DNA of 64,000 nt from Paraescarpia echinospica. Lineage: Eukaryota; Annelida; Polychaeta; Sabellida; Siboglinidae. The translations under genes were made by a program, and so were the position numbers. Under the pieces are notes generated by a model, which was not told where the DNA came from, did not search any database, and saw only the letters and a list, made by a program, of their open reading frames with translations. The stretch spans positions 62,001 through 126,000 of the forward strand of contig JAHLWY010000260.1 in NCBI GenBank assembly GCA_020002185.1, read 5' to 3'. Numbering within the stretch: position 1 is the first letter of the stretch; every line of letters begins with the position of its first letter. Shown piece by piece: positions 21,244 to 35,000 of this stretch.

Positions 21244-23635
21244 TATATATACAGGGCCTCACCCAGGATCAAATTTTTGTCAGTCCAATTTTTTTGACAT
21301 GCTACGAGGCGCGGTCGGGTACGTGATCGGACACGAGATCAAACGCCCAATCGGACGCACAATCATAGCATGCTATCAGACGTTAGACGAAGCAAGGCAC
21401 ATGGCTGAATGCACATCTCATGTAATGGTGATATGTATTTTTAGTTTATTTTTTATTTTTATGATTGGACACACTAGGTATGATTACTTAAATTTATCAT
21501 GCAGGTATATTATATATAATATATTATATATATATATATATATACACACATATATGTATATATATATATATATATAATTATAAAATATATGTACATATAT
21601 ATGTGTGTGTATGTATATATATATATATATACCTGCATGGTAAATTCCAATCATAAAAATATAAAAATAAACTAAAAGTACATATTACCCTTTATGAAGG
21701 CAAGGTAGAGCACATGGCTGAATGCACATCTCATGTGTTATCACAAATGTAAGTAGTAATAACAATATAAATATGACGACAAATATGTACATTTGTTTAC
21801 ATAGGAATTAAAGAGATACTTCTTAATACACAGCAGCAACTACGAGTATATGTATATATTATATATAATTTATATATACCTGCTATTGAATGAAAATTCC
21901 TAATTTGTATGTATATTTTGTTCAAAGCATGTGATTCACATTTTAATGCCACTTACAATATAGGACATATAAGTTATATCATTATAAAACATTTAGTTGC
22001 CACAATTTGCTAAACTACAAACAAAATTATTACTAATTAGCAAATATATTTAATGTTGAATCCCAATTTTTATATGCAATGAAAATGTGTGTATACAAAT
22101 TGTATACAAAGACTATGAAAGGTAATATTTCGAATTTTAAAGCATTGGATGTTTTTGTTGTACAAGTACCATATCATAATATTATAAATACTACAGTTCG
22201 ATTTTGTTTAATTTCTAAAACAAAATATTAGATTAACAAATATTTAAAAAATAAGTTGCCATGCAATGGCCGTGTTTTGATCCATAATAAGTAACAGTTA
22301 TTAATTAAAACATGTATTCGTGTTGCTGTGAATGTTTCAATTGCTAAACTAGAAATCATTCAAAACATTAATTCATGTTAGTGGCCAGTGTAGCTCCATG
22401 CCTAGACCACGCACGCAACGACCAAACAAAGCGGGTCGAGCGGGAGTCGCCACGCCAACGCGCTAAAAAATAGCGCAGACGTAACCTATATCTAGCACAG
22501 TCGCCGCACCTATGTTTATCGCAATCCTGTTAAAAATGATGCAACGTCGTCGAACAAAACCTTGTTTCCGCACTTATAAATCATGTTCAATTATCACACA
22601 ACATGCATGATTAGTGGAAAACTGACAAATGGCAACATTGATGCATGAAGTTGCATATCGGGCGATAACATAGGTAAACTGACGTCCTTACACTTCAGCT
22701 CATCGTAACTTTCATTTGTCTGACGGCATCGATTTCGTGTAACGTCAGCAGTGAAGACCAACACATCTCATCATTAGTTGACTAAAAATCATGACAAATA
22801 TGTTTACAAGTACGGGTTTTCGATTTGCTGCGATCACATAAAGGGATACTTCTAAAAATGTTATACCATTATAAAGAGTGTTATGTTGTCGTTCCAGTGA
22901 TATTAAATATGTATTATTTAACGCGGACTGAACGATGTAACTGTAAGGGCTGCGTGACCGGTGGCACGTCATAGTTTAGTACCAGATCTGGCCAGATCCA
23001 GCTGCTGCTATGGTAATGCTAGTTAGTTATTGTGATAGCCAGTAAGTCACTGTTGTCTTGTTAGTGGTCGGCGGTGACAGTCAGGTCTCAGAAATAGTTT
23101 GGGAACGGAAAGAGCGGGTTCTTCCCAGGCACTAATAATTACATCAATACGCTCAATTGGTGCATGTGTAACATAACCCAATCAGTTCACTAAACCATCC
23201 AATCGACTCTCGTCGTAATCGGCAAGTGTTTATTGCATCTCACCATCCTGACGTTGACCACACGAGGGATCATTTGGTATACTCAACTGTTGGCTTCAAG
23301 CAACCGCTGCTAGCGGTTAGGTGACAATTACCCTAGCAAGTCGAGGCCTTAATTGGTTTCTGGCGTGTTAAGCAGTTGGCCAGGCGATCCGGGTGGACGA
23401 TTTAAAAACCAATTTCCGTAGATTTTGTAACTGGCTTCGCAGCAGCTTTAGAGACGTCATAAAAAATGGCATGGACGGGCTGGCCCCCGCGCAAAGAACG
23501 ACATGGACGGATATGGAAGGGCCATCCCGGCGACCCGTCCACAATCAATTTAAACCAGTCCAAAAACGCAATTTTCAAATTCTACCCGTCCAAATGACGG
23601 GTGGATGGGTCTCTGGGTGAGGCCCTGTATATATA
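21244..23635. mobile_element. Non-autonomous hAT-like DNA element with CAGGG termini
   Basis: The left end (21252) is CAGGGCCTCACCCAG and the right end (to 23627) is its perfect inverse. Both ends are flanked by TATATATA (21244-21251 and 23628-23635), a possible 8-bp target duplication, though the insertion is in a TA run, so this length is uncertain. CAGGG ends and 8-bp duplications are typical of hAT elements. No transposase is seen in the 2.4-kb interior. The right subterminal part repeats GGACGGG/CCCGTCC words (23470-23610). Confidence 0.65.
21395..21740. repeat. Inverted and direct repeats around a TA-rich palindrome
   Basis: TTTTAGTTTATTTTTTATTT and TTTATGATTGG (21438-21470) pair with 21645-21680. 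CATGCAGGTATA (about 21498) pairs with TATACCTGCATG (about 21628). In addition GCACATGGCTGAATGCACAT is repeated directly at about 21397 and 21710. Between them lies a run of TATATA and ACATATATGT. Confidence 0.75.
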
Positions 23636-25929
23636 TATATACGTAAGTATGTATGTGTGAGTGTGATTCTATGAATATCTAGAAGTATTTCAATTATATG
23701 AATATTTCAGTGGTAAATATGTATATGATAAAAAGTATAATTAACACATTGTGCTGTAATTTAGCATGGCATTTATAGGGGACAATTTTATACCGGGGAG
23801 GCAGCATTATATAGGTATAACATTGCCCTCCCAGCAGTTTTATACCGGTATAATATTGCCGGGGGGAAAAATTATACTGAGGGCAATACAACCTATCGGA
23901 CCTGATTCAAAGTATATCTGTCTGGTGAAACATGATATTGGCACGACTATGATAATATAACATCTATAATTTTATGATTATCAAATGTGTTTTAAATCTA
24001 ACAGATCATGAAATGCAATAATAAATAATTGAACCAGCGCAGCTCCACATAATAGAAATTAATTGTCTGCACGACAGGTCAGTGTGGCTAAAGACGTCAT
24101 GTTATCCCTGTGTATCAACATGTTTCAACTGTTGTAAATGAAGTGAACCAACAACTGTGAATATGAAAGGCAAATGGAGATGGATTCAGCCATGCGTGAC
24201 GCCGCCAGTCAACAGTGCATTCCTGCAGCACAATGATGATAGACACTCAGCAGTGAAGGTGTGCTATATATATATTCGAGTACCACAGCAGCAACCTGTA
24301 TCATTGGTGTCGCTACACTGCGGGGAAGACAAAAAGTAAACATCTACAATTTGTTGATAACCCAGTTGAGGATTGGAGTACACTTGTGGACGGTGGCAAC
24401 ATATGTGCAAGGTTTGTTGACATTTTGACTTGTCATCTAATGAATATAGTGTCACTGACACATGTTTGTGTTGTGATTGCGTCTGTGAAGGCCTCCATGC
24501 CTGCTGGTGATGCATTCCATGGGTGTAGCATGTCACTCACAGCTTGGAACTGACGTACTGGCTTAATTTACTTTGACAGAGTTGCTTCTGAGTAACGTGT
24601 AGGCTACACCCAACACACATTGTATGAGTTTAATGTGTGCTTTTTGTGTAGTTACGTCTGCATGTGTACATGTCTACATGTGTGTAGTTATATATATTAT
24701 ATATGTATGTTATGAGTTATGTTGTGTACGTAGTTGTCATGAGGTGATACTGCAGCTATTACCATTTTATTTCCCTCCATCCTTCCTGTCTTTACGAGAG
24801 ACTTTTCTCTAAAAAGATTGTGAATTCATGATATAAAACATTTTTGTGATCTCCAGTCAAGACTGGAAGCAGCTGTACTGTGTGATGTGAGAGACTGACT
24901 GGCCTGTTGCATGGCTTACTTTGGTTGCTCCACCCAAGTGTGTTGCTGCCTTTGCACTGTCTGGAAAAATGTCAAATGTAAAGGCATTTTTAATTATCTG
25001 CCTTCTGTAATGGGTACTTGTAAAGTAAAAGTATGTACATTGTGTGTGTGTGGTATGTGGGTGCATGTGCGCGCGTGTGTGTGCGTGTGTGTATTGACCA
25101 GTATACGTGTATTAGTATGCATACGCCTGGATGTGTGTGGGTGTATATATGTCTGTCAGTATTCAATTTAATTCAGATAGAAATACACCTACGGTGATAT
25201 ATAATTATATATCTATATAGATCAACATTTATTCATACACACAATATTTAACAATATGACATAACGAGTAGGAGATGCATGCAAAAACACATAATATCTA
25301 TTATATGTTTTCTGAAGTGTATTCACGGGTGCGTATATGGATGTGGGGGTGTCTGGATGTATAAGTGGGTAAGTGTGTACAATGCATAGATATGTGAGTG
25401 CATTCGTGCGTGTGTGGGTATGTGTGGGTGTGTAGACCACTCTGTGAGAACTCGGCTGCATGCTTGCGTGCACACGTTCAGGTAGCGGTGCAGTTGCACA
25501 CATTTACTATGTCAGGTGAGGATAGATGTGGACTGATGGTAAAGTGTTGTTCACAGTTTTTGAGACAGCTATCCACACAGCAAAGAGAGGAGAGGGATCA
25601 AGACCCATGTACTAATTATAAAAAATAGGTCACATGTGAATTGTATATATAATAACAGTGATTGTAAAAAAAGCGTGTAAACATAATGATGGTTGATATT
25701 ATGTCCTTTGCCTGTATGTTACTTGTTATTACATTCTTGCATACCTACATATTACTTTTAACCTTGGAAATTATCAACATTTTAAAGTACTAATTCAGGG
25801 GGGTCTGAGAATTAGTACGTTCTGTTTAAATAGGTAAATGTAAAGTTGTGAATGATCCCTAAATGAGACAAGCCTTATCATTGGTTATGCTGATTTTTGT
25901 AGAAAATGTCATGCTTTATCTGATTGCAG
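23636..25929. other. Upstream flank of the cadherin gene
   Basis: No supportable gene. 23775-23890 repeats the GGGGCAAT/TATACCGGTATAA words of 11835-11985. 24625-24735 and 25020-25170 are GT-rich simple sequence (TGTGTGTGCGCG), and 25300-25440 is a GTGGGTGTG-rich stretch. Any promoter of the gene is not recognisable by eye. Confidence 0.45.
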
Positions 25930-26009
25930 ACTTGTGGAAGAGGCTGATGTAAAATGATGGAACAAAGATTTTGCTAATCTGAAGCCACGTGTTGGATGAG
26001 GAACTAACG

Positions 26010-26085
26010 ATGACAAAAGGAGTATTTCAGCACAGCGATGGCATTGTGGTGCTTCTGCTATATTGGATACTACCCTTTGTGTCAG
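26010..26085 (+). CDS. Candidate alternative first coding exon with signal peptide (1a)
   Basis: ATG at 26010 opens MTKGVFQHSDGIVVLLLYWI, followed by LPFVS and a G split by a strong donor (CAG|GTAAGT, phase 1). The hydrophobic VVLLLYWILPF core is a plausible signal peptide. An acceptor (TTGCAG, ending 25929) suggests a 5' UTR exon from 25930. The phase and the last bases (TCAG) are the same as in exon 1b at 32168, so either could join exon 2. RNA support is unknown. Confidence 0.55.
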
Positions 26086-29000
26086 GTAAGTAAATTACAT
26101 GACTAATTTAACTATGATTTGTAAGAAGACATTTTTACTTAATCCATGATGCAATCATTGTATTACAAATGCAAGTAACACAAATGTACAGATATTGGTT
26201 TTCATACTATTAGCTTTAAAATAAAACTCTTAAATATTTTTTTTAACTGGAATAAATTGGTGTAACATTGGTTTCTGAAAACATTGACTACACAGCAAAT
26301 CTCAAAAATATATCTGCTTATACAAGTTACTATTCACAATGGGAAATCCATATACATTAGACAGCTTCACCAAATTGAAACCACCCTGGTCTCTGAAAGA
26401 GAAATCTTTTATAGGTAATTACAGCTAGTTCATTAGACAAAGGTATTTACTGAAACCCAATAGCTCCCTTGGGATGTGGGTTGGGACATTGAATCTCCTA
26501 TCAACTAACTAGCTGGGAAATGCAAGAATGTGCACAGCTAGTTCATCCTATTGACATGAGCACTGCTTTAATTGCTAGATGTTTTGGTGTGATTCACTGA
26601 TATGCAATTTCCTGACTTGTTACCTTGATATGTTCAATTCAGCATCATCACCATTTTTATCATTCACCTACATGTTTCATTGTAACTCTGAATCACTAAA
26701 TGTAGTTTTATTTGCATACGCCATACATCTTATTTGCGTTTGTCCAAACATGAAGCCAAGCTAAATCTGATCTGCCATGACTAAAGCTCCTATTACATAA
26801 ATGTGAAGAATTTTTGCTGATGTTGATGTGGATGTTCAGTGAATAACTAGGAAATAGTTTCCTATCTCTCTGTGCAGTTTGTGACGCAGATCAAACCAGC
26901 CCACTATGCAGGATTCATTATTCATGAGTGAAACGGAGAACAAATTGCCATGAAGAATGGTTTTAGGAAACAATGACAACGGAACAATTAGTTACAGTGT
27001 ATGTATTGTTAAATAGAGTGGAAGTTTCACAATGTAGTTTTTGTTGTTAATCACCAGATAAATTATAGTATTGTTATGAGTTTGTGGTGTGAATACACTG
27101 TTCATATTTGAAGTGCAATTAAAGTTAATCAACTACAGTCACCTTAAAATTATAACAGTCTTGGTCAATTTGATTAAAAAAAAATTACATATTGTACTAA
27201 AACATCAACACTTATTGACTGCAAATCATGTTACAATTTCTAATATGTGTTATAATGGTGGAAACGTGGAAGTTCACACAAACATTTGTTTAAATTTTAT
27301 AAAGTAAAATAATTGAAACTTATTAATAAGAGTGCAAGTATATATGCACGTATATATATCTGTAAATTAAAATATAAATTTACTTTTTATATAAACAAAA
27401 TGCATTATGTGCCATAGTGTATACAAAGTTTGTTTTACTAGAATAAGGATAAACCAGAATTCAACATATATATGCATTTATTCATCAATGTTAATTATCT
27501 AAATGCAGTGCAATCTTTTAACTACTTGAGAAGCTGCATTTATAAAACAAAGTGCCCAAATATCTTGTCTATTTACATAAATTCTTCTGGTATCTTTAAA
27601 TGCATGTGTGTTAGTTCTGGTTATTGGTAATTATTAAAATTCATCCAAGGTTTGGTCCAAAGATTGGAAGAATATTTATGCTTTTGTTTTATATCATAAA
27701 TGAGATGAATCGCAAAATAATACTTTCCGGGATGTCATTATATCAGGTAAACATGTTTGATACATTTTAGCTGTGTTGACTATTAACAACTGTCAGCTTT
27801 CAGACATGCAGCCAGAGATATTTGATAACATATTTATCTGGCTTCTACTGTTTCTAGAAGGAATTTCATGAGTTAGTCAATGATTAAGTCTTTCAAAAAA
27901 AGACACATTGTTTCCATGTACCAGGCACTCATAAACCTTGTCTGCAAGGTTTCACAATCTGTTCAGTACTTCTCCATAACATTTCAGCTAGAATTACACT
28001 ATTATGCAAACATTAGGACAAGCAAAATAATTTCAAAGACAGGTGATTGCGATATATATCCTTTTCCAGATATTGTTAAACTATTTTACCACAGATTATG
28101 CATTCGTCGTATGAACCAGTGTTACATATGTATACAGTCCAATGTATTATAAACTGTTGTTCATTAACTGTCTCAGTCAGTTTTTAGTTAATTAGCTTGT
28201 ATAAAATGTAATGATGTTTGTCACATTGAATTATTTGTGAGGAAGCAGGCAGTGAAATATAAAGCAGGAGTACCAGGTACATAACGACTAACATGCAGTC
28301 AGTCAGTCTGTTGGTCAGTCAGTATGTCGGTCAGTCAGTCAGTCAGTCACCTAGTCAGTCAGTCAGTCTATCAGTCTGTCAGTCAGCCAGCCAGCCAGCC
28401 AGCCAGCCAAGACTCGGTGAATCAGTCAGTCAGCCAGTCAGTCAGTCATCGAGTCACCTAGTCTGTCAGCCAGCCACTCGGTGAGTCAGTCAGTGAGTCA
28501 GCCAGTGAGTCAGTCAGTCAGTGAGCGAGTCAGACAGTCAGTCAGTCAGTCAGCCAGCCAGCCAGCCAGCTAGTAGCGAGTTAGACAGCGAGCCAACCAG
28601 CCAGTCAACAATGATTAGAAAGAGTTAGGACAATGTTTCAAAGATACTTTACCACTCAAGTACTGTACATGATTAGTTTTCATTAGCCATGCAGTATCCA
28701 AGAGTTTGAAAAAGGGGTGGGACTTTTTGGTACCAGTACCTTTAACAATTTCAGTATCAATGTTGAAACCTTTACACTTGCCAGACGTTACCATAGACAA
28801 GACCAGGTTTACAGCTTCAGTGCAGTGTTATGCGCAGCTGTTTTACGTCAAAGGCACCGTATCTATGAGTCCTTTGTAGAGGGGCAACTAGGCCCAGTTA
28901 TATGGAGAAGTTTTTCCTGCGTGCACACACTGCCTTCTTTGTGAAACCGGAATAGTAGGTGATGCCTTCCTCATTAAATAGTTTCTTTATGACTTTCCGT

Positions 29001-32000
29001 TCACCTCTCACTTTCCTCATGAGCATCCATTGTGATAGTTAGCTGCCATATTACACTTTTTTGATAGCTGTCCCTTTCCTTGCCATATATCTTGTGCTTG
29101 GCAAAGCTATTCTTTATTTTGAGAAGAATTCATTCAGTGTAGTAATGTTTTTAAAGACTTATATTTTTAACACATATCCATCCATCCGTTGACTGACAAC
29201 CGACCAACCCTTTTGTCTTAATGTGCCTCTGAGCTTGGTTTCAGAGGATTTATGCGCAAAAGAAGTTACCTTATTGTTGTCAGTGTCATGATCTTTTTCT
29301 ATGTTAAGAATCTTATTTGTTTAAATTAGTAATTAATGAATATTTATATGGGGACACCATAAATGGGTTAACCTGAAATAAAAGTATTTGTATTCATAAT
29401 TAGTTTAGTTGCTTGAACTTGAAGTGTTAGCTTACACAATAATTACATTACAAGATTGTTAAAATTCTTACAGGTTTTAATAGTTATTTATCAATACGCT
29501 AACATTGGAGTATAGTAAGTGCATCACCTCCTAGGCCCCCATGTGCAGAGGGCCACTCACCCTTTTCTATGTTTATTGGCTTCCTTGGACCATTGGCCTA
29601 TGTTCTGCAGATTGGTAATGGCCATTTCACTGTTTTCAGAAAGCACTACAAAGTCAGTAGTTATCTAGAGGTGGTTATACTTTCATGTTTTTGAGATGCA
29701 TGTATTTTCTGGAGGGCTTTTCTCTTACCTGAGACAATTTAGAGGAATTATACATAAACATACTGCAAAAGTGATAATTGATTCCCTTGTTTTTTGCTCC
29801 ACAGGTGGGTAAGCTATACTAAATATAAATACTTATAGTAGTAACTCTGACCTATCGGATTATTTATAAATGAGGTTGAATGTTCAGCTGCTCGAGTGAG
29901 CATCTGCTTAGTAGCACGTTAATGGTTTAAATACATTAACAGGTTAATTACTATTCTTACCTGAGCTCTCGTTCACTTTGATGTCAAACGGTAACTGTTT
30001 CAGAGTCAGCTAGGTTATGTGAAACAAAGTGTTGGTCCTGAAGTAGACCTTTTATCTTGTTTCCAGCCCATGTGTATAGTTGTGTTGCCCACCCTGAGGG
30101 CAGTAACAGCTTCTTGTGTTATGTGCCTACACCTCAACAATTGGTTTACTGTATCTCGGCTCGGAATCAGTAGTTGCATGGTAAATGCATGCGGCAATTC
30201 AGCAGCATCTGAGTGAAATGCAATGGTTGTTACTCATGATCCAATACCGTGGTATTTGTGTCATAAACGTTTGCATCTCACACGAGATGGTGTTTGTAAA
30301 TGTATAAATTCTCCCATTTAGTACACTTCATATTTTCGTTGTATACATACAATGCTCCAGAAAAGTAGCGGACTGAAAATAATGGTACTTAGACGGCTGG
30401 TAAGTTACGTTAAACATTCTAACAATGCCTCACTATTACAGATATAAGCAGACGGCAAAATATTTGTATAAATTATAAATACACTGTAGCAGTGGGGCGT
30501 TTCAACACAAAATAGCTAGTGGCTAGTGCTATCACAACACTGATATACATGAGTAACAAAAGGAAATACCTACTCTTACAATGGATTTACAGTATTTACT
30601 TTATGATTCAGTACAGTTCAGGTAATGAGGGGCAGTAAAGAGTGGTTGTCACATCTAAGGTTCTTCATAAAAATTCCCAACTGGGGTCGCAAATGTCATC
30701 TTCAAGCTGACCTCTAATGAAGTAATTTTATACTCTCTCATCAAGGTGAGAATGTAGCTAAAGATTGGTCCAACCAGATTCTGGTCTCCTAGGTTTAAAC
30801 ATGTCTATTTTTTTGAGAAATTGAAAACATGATTCTATAGTGTTAATCTGTAGAAGAGTAGAATATTGGAAATGTAAAAAATTCAAAAGTGTGAATAGTA
30901 ATTGATAACAGATTATTACAAATACAACACTAGCTTACACCCAACAGACCAAGCATAGGCAGCTAGTAGTCATCATAATTACTTAATTTTATTTTAAAAC
31001 TCGTTCCTGTTGGTACTTTCTGGTAAGACGAACTTCACCCACAGTGACACCACCTAGAGTGTGGTTCACCACTCAGTTCAGTCAATTCCTCCATTTTCTT
31101 CCCGTGTGGGAATATACATAACTAAATAACTCTAAATAACTATATTTGTTTTTAATACACTGTCAGTTGGTAGAAAGAGGTGAGTGAAAGTTGGAATCTG
31201 GGAGGAGATTCTGCCAGTCTGCCCTCAAAATTGATATTAACTAGTGTACACCCACCCATGGAGCAGCAAGCCAAGGCAATAGTTATCACCATTGTAGTGT
31301 TTTATAAACCTGCTTATGTGATGCTGTCTGGAGAGTCGCTAACCACTTTTCCATATTTCTCCAATAGGCAGCTATACAAATACATAACTTTGTAAGTAAA
31401 TAACTGAAGATAACTACCTTGTGGAGCACAGTAGTGCAGCGGTAACAGCTCTGGACTCTCGACTGAGAGAACGCGGGTTCAAATCCTGTGCGGCGGTGTC
31501 GAACCTTGGGCAAGTTTGTTTACTTTATTTTGCTTCAGCTCATTCAGCTGTATGAATGAGTGCCTGGCTTTAGACAGTGGTGATATTTGTGTAAGAATAG
31601 TCTTTGTGCATTAATTGCAGCATGGCTGAATGCTTCCCAGAGATGTCGAGATGGTGTTTGATTGAACAGGTCTGCCTGGGAGTTAAGTGGTTTGAACAGT
31701 CCTGAGGACTGGATACTGCGCATTAGACAAACGAACCTTTATTTTGTTTACCTTTGTGTTTTTCTAATATTTTTGATAGATCAGAGGTCTTAGGTCAAGG
31801 GTAGAGAATTAACATAGAAAGAGGCAACTTGACCAACAATGCCAAAAAGATTACATCACATGTAATTGTTATTCTCACCAGGAAACTGACAGTGGCTTGG
31901 ACCAGCCTCAGGCATCCTCCATCACATCTGGTTGGCATGGTTACCATGTTAATTATTCCTGCTCCTCCTTAATTAATGCAAATGAACACTGCATCCTTTG

Positions 32001-35000
32001 TGTGGGGTAGACCTTTGACATTGTGTAATGATTGCCTTGTAACTTAGCCTCAGTCTTGCATCTTCAAAGGTGTTTATTTTCACATGGTAACAACACCTGC
32101 AAGGCCGGATTATACTCAGTCAACATGAGGGCACTGTCACTAGCATTGATCTAATTCACTTCCCAGAATGTCTCGGCAGAATGTGTCGTCAGTTTTATTT
32201 CTGTTGCTCTTGAAAGTGTTGCTTGGTTACTCTCAATTTGTGTCTTATGTTGAGACGATACACAGTGACGTAATATCAGGTGAGAGTCTGTTCTGTTTCA
32301 TGATTGACAAATCCCAGCTGGGTATCACCCCTGTGGATGTTGCTCTATGCGATGAGCTATATGAGATAAGTTTATTGTTCTGTCGGTTTGTGCCTTTCTC
32401 ACCTAATATTTAATTTATTTTGTCAGTTTCATTCCAGCAGCAACCGGTCATTTTGAATACTTTCAGTACAGACATATAATTTACATCAGTGATTTAACTT
32501 AATTTATTTAACCCTTTCATGTATATTTATGTGACCTTGTCTGCAATTTTTCTGTGACTTCATGTGACTATTTCTTAATCCTAACAATGGGTCATTTTTA
32601 GTGTACTGGCAACTTATATAGTCTTTGTATCACTTTGTGATTAGTTAATCATTTACATTTTACTAATAAACAAGTTAACCCACACTTGCTAAATTTGTAT
32701 TGATCATTGTTTTGTAACCATTGTAGGTGGAAGGCAAAATCCTTGCCCCATGCTGAACATTGAAATAGATGAACACACTGATATTGGTAAGTACTTCATA
32801 CAGTAATACATGTAGACAGCAGATCAAAAGATCAATGGTTACTCAGCTAACAAAGTAGGCTTCATATAAGGGGAGATTGATGTCCATTGACACATAAGCA
32901 CAGGCTTGTTTTTGATAAGTTACTAAGTAACATGGCAGATTGTGAAAACATCCACATAAATTACCGAATGACATCCCAGTTTCTTCTTTAAATGTAATAA
33001 TTGTAATCAATATTACATGTAGAAGTAATCATAATGATAATTGGTTACTCATTTTCTATGTAATGAATTGAAAATGAATGAAAAAAATAATTGTAATCAA
33101 TTACATTTATGATGTAATCACCCCATTTATGATGGTGATGTGTGATGTCTCAGGCAAAGTGTTGTTTAACTTCACCACCTCTGCGACCCAGCTTGAATTC
33201 ACCCCAAAAGACGGACTTGAGGGTTATCTGCGGCTGAAGTCCCTGCCCAACAGCACCTACCACATAGTTGTGGACAGGGATGTTGACCTTAATGAACTCA
33301 ACCCTACTTCTTACCCTGTAAGTCAACCAGTCTCAACGGTACAACATATATTTTTGAGTCATCCTTCATTGTGAGTGAGCGAGTGAGCGAGTGAACGAGT
33401 GAGTTCATCTTAAACAAAGGTAGAACCAATAAAACTCAGGATTTAGCTTTGAATGCAATTTGTATCTTAAAGATGTAGCATTTTTGTGAACTTATTTGAT
33501 AAAAGTTCTGTATTTGCTGTATACTGTCATTACAGTTCTGTAAAAAGGCAGACATTTTTGTTGTATGTGACATTATATGAAGCGTCCAATATTGCATATT
33601 TTTACTATGGTTTTAGTGGTGAAATTGGTTGAATAAAAAATGCTTTTTTTGTGAATATTGAGGGTGGTCAGGTTTGCGGGAACTTCATGAAAAACAGTAT
33701 TAAAATTATATGAAAATTAAACTTCAGTCTGGATATTTAATACACTCACAAATACTTAATTAAACAGACAAATTTTCAGGCATCTAGAAATCAATTTTTT
33801 TTTTATTTTTCATCACTATAACACTGACGTGTACTTGGTGGTCCCATCAGGTTCCGAACACTAAAGAGCAACTGCAGTGTAACTATTCGACTCGGTCACC
33901 TGGAAGGGTAAGTCATTGTTATGACACTAGGCTGCATCACATTTCATCAGTGTCATCTAGTGCTGCCACCTTGTGAATGACAACAGACTACAATGCAGTT
34001 TCAAATGACTTGAATGACTTTTTTGTCATGATAACCTGCCTACCATTCCGGATTGTCCGGAATCATTCAGGAAACACACCTCAAATTACGGTATTATGGC
34101 ATTACGGCTAGGGATGAAAATATTACAGATTCTTTATCACAATGCTCGCTAATCACTTCTGTGCTCCTCAAATTTAGCTTTCACTATATTCAACAGGTAG
34201 CAGCATATATACGCAGCTTGTTGTGACATTGTTTTTTATTCGCTGTGTCTGGTCGTAATCTGACCAATAAGAAACAGCGTTACGATAAATTCGCATTTCC
34301 GTGCTGCACGAAATGATGGCGGAGATCAAAACGGCACCACCACCAACCAAGAAGAAACGTGTGCTGCAAAAGTTTATAACCGCATACTGATGGCACTCTA
34401 ACCAGATATGTGTTGTGTGGACACAACTAGTCGCAGCACTTGTGTAGAATCCGGACCCACCTCGATTTCGCAGTTATAACTTGAGTTTTGCCTAACTGAA
34501 GTTTGATACATCAGTACATTAGTTCTGTTATTCAACATTATCCTAGCATATTTAGTTTTAAGAATATTGCGTCTCAGAGCACTTTTGAGGTGTAAGTAGC
34601 GCCCCGGTTTGCACGAACATATGCCTCTATAGTCTATATCACTCATTTTACGTGCCGATGCGGTAATGCACGATTGCAGCGGTGCAGACTAGCACAAACC
34701 GGGTCGCTATCTCATAGTATTTGGGCTTTATAAGTGTGTTAAGCCTAAGCGGCTAAGTCTGACACACAATATTTTTGTAATGTAAATATGTCTGGGATGA
34801 TGTTGAATGAAAGAACTACACAAATGCCCTAGTCGCAGTGTGCAGTGTAAAGTTTGAAATGCATTCAACTTGCACCTGTTGATTCTGAACTTAGAATTCG
34901 GAGACTACCATTGCATTGTGCACCCTGATAGTCGTGTGTTTCTCTCTATAGTAAAGTTTACAATGTAAATATGTGAGTTGTATTTGTTATTTGCTGTTTA

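Noticed and set aside
24625..25440. GT-rich stretches as a promoter or Z-DNA regulatory element
   Set aside because: Only simple-sequence composition is visible; nothing ties it to the start of the cadherin gene.
28291..28612. Possible CRISPR-like or coding repeat in the CAGT stretch
   Set aside because: It is a plain tetranucleotide microsatellite with no spacers; CRISPR arrays are not expected in an animal genome.
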